A DNA stretch of 9,221 bases, taken from positions 1 to 9,221 of the forward strand of contig CAZXVU010000083.1 in assembly GCA_964644465.1 (NCBI GenBank), in the 5' to 3' direction. Both the position numbers and the translations under genes were made by a program. Source of the stretch: CAZXVU01 sp964644465 (lineage in GTDB: Bacteria > Chlamydiota > Chlamydiia > Chlamydiales > SM23-39). The first letter of the stretch is position 1. The number at the start of each line of letters is the position of its first letter. Below are positions 5,788 to 9,221 of this stretch, piece by piece. The notes under the pieces were generated by a model that saw only the letters and a program-made list of their open reading frames with translations, searched no databases and was not told the DNA's origin.

Positions 5788-7824
5788 ATGAAGCGAAAAA
5801 CGATCTTACTGATCTTCTTCTTGTGTCTCTGGATAGTCCCCGCTTTCACCAATCCAAATTCTTTGAAAATGGACGACATCCCTCGAGTGATGGAGCGCCT
5901 TTTCAACTTCCACATTGAAAGCAAAGAATTATCCCCGACGATCATCCGCCGATGCATGAAGCTCTACATCGAACAGTTCGACCCTGAAAGAGCCTATTTA
6001 TTAGATTCGGAAGTCCTTCCCTATCTGAACCTAAGCGATAAAAGGGCCAAAGAAATCGTCCTCAGGATGAAGAAGAACGATTACAGAGATTTGATCGCTT
6101 TGAATCAAATCGTTCAAAAAGCCGTTATTAGGGCTCAAACGCTCCGCAACACTCTCATGAAGGAATTGGTCCGAGAGGATCTTGATTTCGAGGTCCCAAA
6201 TTATGTTCCTCAGTCTCAGTTCGCTTCAAATGAAGAAGAATTGATGGATAGGCAGATGAGCCGGATGGTCCGTTTTTACCTTTTTCATAAATCACGCACC
6301 CGCTTAGACACCCCGGAACGAAAAAGTAGATTGTATACCCTTTTCGAAAGAAAAGTCCGCCGCATCGAATTTAACTATTTATTTCTCAATGCCGATGGCC
6401 AGCAGATGCCTAAAGACAGGATCGAACATTTAACGGCGATGCGGATCATGAAGGCTTTTGCGAAGAGCTTAGATACCCACACCTCTTTTTTCAGCACCGA
6501 AGAAGCTTATGAAATGCGGATGAGTCTCGAAAAACAATTCGAAGGAGTTGGTGTCGTTTTGTCTGAGGGGATCGATGGGATTATGATCGCAGAACTGATT
6601 AAAGGAAGCCATGACGAACAATCAGGACAGATCAAAGTCAACGACCTGTTAGTGGAAATCGATGGCAATTCAACTCTTCATACCCCTTTTGAGGATGTTC
6701 TCGAGCTTTTAAAGAAAAAAGATAAGGGAGATATTCTCCTGGGATTTAAAAGACTCGATTTCCAAGCTAAGAGAGAAGAATTTTTCCGCGTTCCTTTAAG
6801 AAAAAGACCCATTGTCATGAAGGAAGAGCGGATCGAAACTTCAACCGAGACATTCGGCGATGGGATCATCGGTAAAATCGCTCTCCACTCATTCTATGAA
6901 AGCGCAGACGGCATCAGCAGCGAAAAAGATATCAAAGATGCGATCCGCTCCTTCCGTCAGAAAGGGGAACTTCATGGCCTTGTCCTTGACCTTCGCGAAA
7001 ATTCCGGCGGATTCTTAAGCCAAGCCGTCAAAGTAGCGGGACTTTTCGTATCGAATGGAGTGATTGTCATATCCAAGTATGGAAAAGGGGAAGTCCATTT
7101 TCTCCGCAATATTGTAGGCCGAAGCTTCTTCACTGGCCCGTTGGTCATCCTGACATCTAAGATGTCTGCCTCTGCTTCGGAAATCGTCGCTCAAGCCTTG
7201 CAAGACTACGGCGTGGCTCTCGTCGTCGGAGACGAGCGGACATTCGGTAAAGGATCTATCCAATATCAAACCGTCACTGATGAGAAGGCTGATCTTTTCT
7301 TCAAAGTGACTGTCGGCAGATACTACACCGTTTCCGGCAAAAGCACGCAAATCGATGGAGTGATTGCCGATATCGTCGTACCTACTCAGTATGCTCCTTA
7401 CAATATCGGCGAAAAGTATCTGGAATATCCGCTTCCTGCAGATAAAGTGGATTCTGCCTATCTCGATCCCCTAACCGACCTTGACGAAAAGACGCAGCAG
7501 ATTTTTGAAAAAAGATATCTTCCTTATCTCCAAAGAGTCGTCCCTTTCTGGAAAAAAGCCCTTCCGGCCCTCCGTGAAAATAGCGCCTACCGGCTTGCCC
7601 ACGACCCTAATTTCAAAGCCTTCCTTCAAAAGCAGGAAACCCAGCGGGCTCGCCTCGCCAGCCTTCCTGTCAACACGATCGATGAGCAGCTTCAAATCAA
7701 CTTGGAAGACCTCCAAGCTCAGGAAGCGGTCAATATCGTCAAAGATATGATCATTCTCGAAGCTCAAAACCATCCTTCTGTTGCGAAAGACACCCTTCTT
7801 CAGAAGACTGGATCTGATATCTAA
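5788..7824 (+). CDS. tsp: Tail-specific protease (Prc/CtpA, peptidase family S41)
   Basis: Complete 678-residue C-terminal processing protease. Residues 1-~21 form a signal peptide (KRK then a hydrophobic core ILLIFFLCLWIVPAF), so the mature enzyme is periplasmic or exported. A long helical N-terminal region precedes a PDZ domain (about 245-325, FEGVGVVL ... IKVNDLLVEIDG) that binds substrate C-termini. The S41 core follows: GLVLDLRENSGGFLSQAV (397-414), the nucleophile in SASASE (Ser462) and the general base in TFGKG (Lys488). The spacing is one residue longer than in E. coli Prc. A Prc-type C-terminal extension runs from about 535 to the end. The start ATG follows GCGGGA, a weak ribosome site. 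The C. trachomatis homologue CT441 has been studied for host-protein cleavage; that role is not shown here. The gene is divergent from the S12 operon, as in Chlamydia, but the cysteine-rich outer-membrane genes that follow it there are absent in this window. Confidence 0.95.
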   Translation: MKRKTILLIFFLCLWIVPAFTNPNSLKMDDIPRVMERLFNFHIESKELSPTIIRRCMKLYIEQFDPERAYLLDSEVLPYLNLSDKRAKEIVLRMKKNDYRDLIALNQIVQKAVIRAQTLRNTLMKELVREDLDFEVPNYVPQSQFASNEEELMDRQMSRMVRFYLFHKSRTRLDTPERKSRLYTLFERKVRRIEFNYLFLNADGQQMPKDRIEHLTAMRIMKAFAKSLDTHTSFFSTEEAYEMRMSLEKQFEGVGVVLSEGIDGIMIAELIKGSHDEQSGQIKVNDLLVEIDGNSTLHTPFEDVLELLKKKDKGDILLGFKRLDFQAKREEFFRVPLRKRPIVMKEERIETSTETFGDGIIGKIALHSFYESADGISSEKDIKDAIRSFRQKGELHGLVLDLRENSGGFLSQAVKVAGLFVSNGVIVISKYGKGEVHFLRNIVGRSFFTGPLVILTSKMSASASEIVAQALQDYGVALVVGDERTFGKGSIQYQTVTDEKADLFFKVTVGRYYTVSGKSTQIDGVIADIVVPTQYAPYNIGEKYLEYPLPADKVDSAYLDPLTDLDEKTQQIFEKRYLPYLQRVVPFWKKALPALRENSAYRLAHDPNFKAFLQKQETQRARLASLPVNTIDEQLQINLEDLQAQEAVNIVKDMIILEAQNHPSVAKDTLLQKTGSDI

Positions 7825-7838
7825 AAAACCTTTTCCCA

Positions 7839-7868
7839 TTGCAAGAATTGCTTCGAACAGGCTATCTT
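7839..7868 (+). promoter_or_regulatory. Candidate promoter for tRNA-Phe
   Basis: TTGCAA (7839-7844) and TATCTT (7863-7868) are 18 bases apart, placing a start ~18 bases before the tRNA. No convincing terminator follows tsp, so read-through from tsp into the tRNA is also possible. Confidence 0.35.
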
Positions 7869-7891
7869 ATAAGCTTTTAAGCACGCTTTTG

Positions 7892-7948
<57 letters not shown>

Positions 7949-7965
<17 letters not shown>

Positions 7966-7993
7966 AATTTTTTTGCCCAAAAAAAATTTGGGC
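7949..7993 (+). repeat. Repeat copy 1: tRNA-Phe 3' end plus AT-rich palindrome
   Basis: GATTCCAGTTCTG (7949-7961) and the following T7, CCC, A8, TTTGG pattern recur at 8155-8194, 206 bp downstream. In this copy GCCCAAA (7975-7981) and TTTGGGC (7987-7993) form a hairpin. Alternatively 7963-7974 pairs perfectly with 7980-7991 (12 bp), which would involve the last bases of the tRNA. Confidence 0.8.
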
Positions 7994-7996
7994 AGA

Positions 7997-8022
7997 AAAA
8001 ACGGCAACGATTTGCCGTTTTT
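7997..8022 (+). terminator. Intrinsic terminator of tRNA-Phe
   Basis: AAAAACGGCAA and TTGCCGTTTTT form an 11-bp stem with a CGAT loop, ending in five T residues. It lies 31 bases beyond the tRNA. The A-tract on the other side means it could work in both directions. Confidence 0.75.
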
Positions 8023-8039
8023 AAGAATCGAAATGAGAG

Positions 8040-8146
8040 TGCCTGGCGTCTCGCCGGCAATCGAATCGGACCCGACCGCCCTGGGGTCCCCGAAGACGCC
8101 AGTCTTTGGGGTGGGGCCGTGACGGGACACGCGTTTCGCGTGCCCG
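8040..8146. other. GC-rich block of nested hairpins between the two tRNA-end repeats
   Basis: Bases 8041-8160 are 72% G+C (86 of 120), far above the surroundings. CTGGCGTCT (8043-8051) pairs with AGACGCCAG (8094-8102), enclosing TCGG/CCGA and ACCC/GGGT pairs (8066-8073 with 8084-8093). Alternatively TGCC-GGCG pairs with CGCC-GGCA (8040-8059). A third hairpin, CACGCG TTT CGCGTG, extended by CGGG/CCCG with one bulged A, spans 8123-8146. No credible reading frame exists here. It may be a structured RNA or a non-autonomous palindromic element; I do not recognise the family. Confidence 0.45.
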
Positions 8147-8154
8147 CGGGAGGG

Positions 8155-8196
8155 GATTCCAGTTCTGAATTTTTTTGTCCCAAAAAAAATTTGGAC
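8155..8196 (+). repeat. Repeat copy 2: degenerate tRNA-Phe 3' end plus palindrome
   Basis: GATTCCAGTTCTG (8155-8167) is identical to tRNA positions 7949-7961. The last acceptor bases (GCCA) and one further A are then missing, and the AT-rich palindrome resumes with GTCC/GGAC (8177-8180, 8193-8196) in place of the GCCC/GGGC of copy 1. The remaining tRNA arms are absent, so this is not a gene. It looks like an att-site-type remnant or a tandem duplication end. Confidence 0.75.
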
Positions 8197-8230
8197 GTGA
8201 AACTTTAGAAGCTTGTTCTCACCATTCTTT

Positions 8231-8449
8231 TCATTTCGAAATCCTAGTTACCATTACAACGAATAAGATAATCAGGAAAGAGAGGCCAAAAAAGGCTGAC
8301 CAAATGCGAAGTCGGCTTTTCTCTTTAACCCCTTTCTGAAATTCTTCGTAGAACTTAAGTAAAGAAAATCCCGCAAAACCAGCGGCCACAAAACAACCTA
8401 GAACCAAAATTATTAATTCCCTTATTGATGAATCTCTTATCCCAAGCAT
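8231..8449 (-). CDS. Small membrane protein with two predicted helices
   Basis: This 72-residue product has two hydrophobic segments, about 11-31 (ELIILVLGCFVAAGFAGFSLL) and 50-68 (WSAFFGLSFLIILFVVMVT), joined by a charged loop (EEFQKGVKEKSRLR). It should be a helical-hairpin inner-membrane protein. Start choice is supported by AAAGGA, ~9 bases before the ATG at 8447-8449. I recognise no family and propose no function. It sits between the tRNA-Phe repeat region and a DUF3800 gene on the same strand, 164 bp downstream of the latter; a TATAAC box in that gap has no good -35 partner. The setting looks like accessory DNA, and the gene could be lineage specific. The 164-bp gap itself contains no other convincing gene. 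Confidence 0.5.
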   Translation of the reverse strand: MLGIRDSSIRELIILVLGCFVAAGFAGFSLLKFYEEFQKGVKEKSRLRIWSAFFGLSFLIILFVVMVTRISK

Positions 8450-8613
8450 TGGGGTCTTCCTTTCTGTTATAGAGAATCAGTTCTATCCGATCAGGGAGAT
8501 TCCTCGTCAGTCCGAATGATTTTTTGAGAAGAGGTTTAGAACGCACTCTGAGTTGGAAGGTCTGTCGTTTATAGATGGCCTTGATCTTTTTTCATACAGG
8601 CTAGTAGAATGGT

Positions 8614-9221
8614 TTATAAGTGGATCGGGAGTTCCCGATCGGCGTCCTGCCTCGGCGTGAGCCGGGGCATTTCGCTTTCTAAGGGGTGGCATTTCAAGCC
8701 AACTTCTTCATATGCTGGATAACCTAGTAATTTCCCCTTTACTACATCAAAGGCCTTATTCGGCTGATCTCTTTTTACTAAATGCCTTGCAATAGGATGA
8801 GCTACCAGGTCTGCAATTTGAAGGCCGCTGCTATTGGTTTGTTTGTTAGCAAACCGGAGATCCAATGGATAGCGCTCAGGGAGCGCTCGAGATGCAATTT
8901 GATCAAATGCTAAACCAAGATCCCGATCTTCAGGTTTACCTCGACTCTCAACAATGATGTGGGTTATCTGTTGAAGTTGCTGCTTTTTTTCCAAAAAGCC
9001 TAGAGTTTGCTCCAAGCATGAGCCCAAAGCCAAAACGTAGGGATTGCTTGAATTTGGTTTGTTATGAAGATACCGTTTGTCAATCGCAGTTGCTGCAATT
9101 GAAAATGGAATGGTTCTAATCAGTTCATTAAGAGAATGTAGAAAGATTCTCCGTACTTCTTCATCGAAAAGAAAAACGAATTCTCCAGTTGATTTCCGAA
9201 TTTCGTGATTATGGAGCACTA
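8614..9221 (-). CDS. DUF3800 domain protein (5' end outside window)
   Basis: The frame is open to the right edge, so the N-terminus is missing; about 201 codons are visible from the GTG at 9217-9219, which is probably internal. The visible part matches the DUF3800 pattern: LHNHEIRKSTGEFVFL, an IAATAIDKR strand, VESRGKPEDRDL, then SSGLQIADLVAHPIARH with the conserved Asp, and QPNKAFDVV. DUF3800 proteins are placed in the RNase H-like superfamily and usually start with a YVDESG motif, which would lie upstream of this window. They are common in accessory regions; their biochemical role is not well established. The family normally ends near GLK-hydrophobic-P (here GLKCHP), but this protein runs on for another ~22 residues (LESEMPRLTPRQDADRELPI...) encoded by a double palindrome, suggesting a DNA insertion that displaced the original stop. 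No terminator is seen after the TAA. Confidence 0.8.
   Translation of the reverse strand, partial: VLHNHEIRKSTGEFVFLFDEEVRRIFLHSLNELIRTIPFSIAATAIDKRYLHNKPNSSNPYVLALGSCLEQTLGFLEKKQQLQQITHIIVESRGKPEDRDLGLAFDQIASRALPERYPLDLRFANKQTNSSGLQIADLVAHPIARHLVKRDQPNKAFDVVKGKLLGYPAYEEVGLKCHPLESEMPRLTPRQDADRELPIHL
8623..8669. repeat. Double palindrome at the 3' end of the DUF3800 gene
   Basis: GATCGGGA GT TCCCGATC (8623-8640) is an inverted repeat with 8-bp arms. Immediately next, TGCCTCGGC (8648-8656) pairs with GCCGGGGCA (8661-8669) around a GTGA loop, with one T-G pair. No T-tract follows in either direction, so it is not a standard terminator. Two tandem GC-rich hairpins of this size resemble REP-type extragenic elements, here lying inside the coding frame. 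Confidence 0.65.

Noticed and set aside
8111..8145. Resemblance of GGGGCCGTGACGGGA to the 5' end of tmRNA
   Set aside because: The match is a few bases only. No tRNA-like 3' partner, tag reading frame or pseudoknot series follows.
8177..8196. Second AT-rich palindrome as a terminator for the small membrane protein gene
   Set aside because: The run after the stem on the minus strand is A-rich, not T-rich, so the polarity is wrong.
8355..8546. 63-codon minus-strand frame overlapping the start of the small membrane protein gene
   Set aside because: It overlaps a better candidate that has a ribosome site and coherent hydrophobic segments; no recognisable domain or ribosome site supports it.

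Overview
The window looks like a chromosomal segment of a member of the Chlamydiae, more likely an environmental (Parachlamydia/Waddlia-type) chlamydia than a Chlamydia species. The main evidence is the order rpsJ-fusA-rpsG-rpsL, all on the minus strand, next to a divergent tail-specific protease gene (tsp). As I recall it, this is the C. trachomatis CT436-CT439/CT441 arrangement. The S12 sequence also carries residues I recall from chlamydial S12 (KVAWVRLSNGQEII, GALDCAAVK). The assignment comes from recalled protein sequence and synteny, not from a database search.

Layout. (1) 1-1293, plus strand: the 3' end of rodA, then a 163-residue beta-rich protein of unknown function, then a lipoprotein with a BamE/SmpA-like motif. 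The genes overlap by 1 and 4 bp, so this is very probably one envelope operon. (2) 1298-1969, minus strand: an unrecognised 223-residue protein with an internal repeat, tail to tail with the lipoprotein and with its own candidate promoter. (3) 2028-5518, minus strand: a compact str-type operon, rpsL-rpsG-fusA-rpsJ. It has a good sigma-70-like promoter (5490-5518), a strong hairpin in the S12-S7 gap (candidate S7 feedback site), and a perfect inverted repeat after rpsJ (terminator). (4) 5519-5787: a divergent intergenic region with a very AT-rich block (5581-5660, 12.5% GC) and an approximately 83-nt segment that folds into a closed, branched structure just upstream of tsp. (5) 5788-7824, plus strand: tsp, with signal peptide, PDZ domain and S41 Ser/Lys dyad. 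(6) 7893-8196: tRNA-Phe(GAA), followed by AT-rich palindromes, a terminator, a 72% GC hairpin block, and a second degenerate copy of the tRNA 3' end plus its trailing palindrome. (7) 8231-9221, minus strand: accessory-looking DNA holding a small two-helix membrane protein and a DUF3800-family protein cut by the window edge, whose last ~20 codons lie in a double palindrome.

The left ~7.8 kb is ordinary conserved chromosome: translation machinery, cell-envelope synthesis and periplasmic proteolysis. The region after tRNA-Phe behaves like a plastic insertion hotspot and holds most of the unusual structure. I found no CRISPR array, insertion sequence, toxin-antitoxin pair or complete mobile element. 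I cannot point to a clearly new multi-gene system. The best leads are the tRNA-end duplication with its GC-rich hairpin core, the structured leader or sRNA before tsp, and the palindromic elements inside coding sequence.
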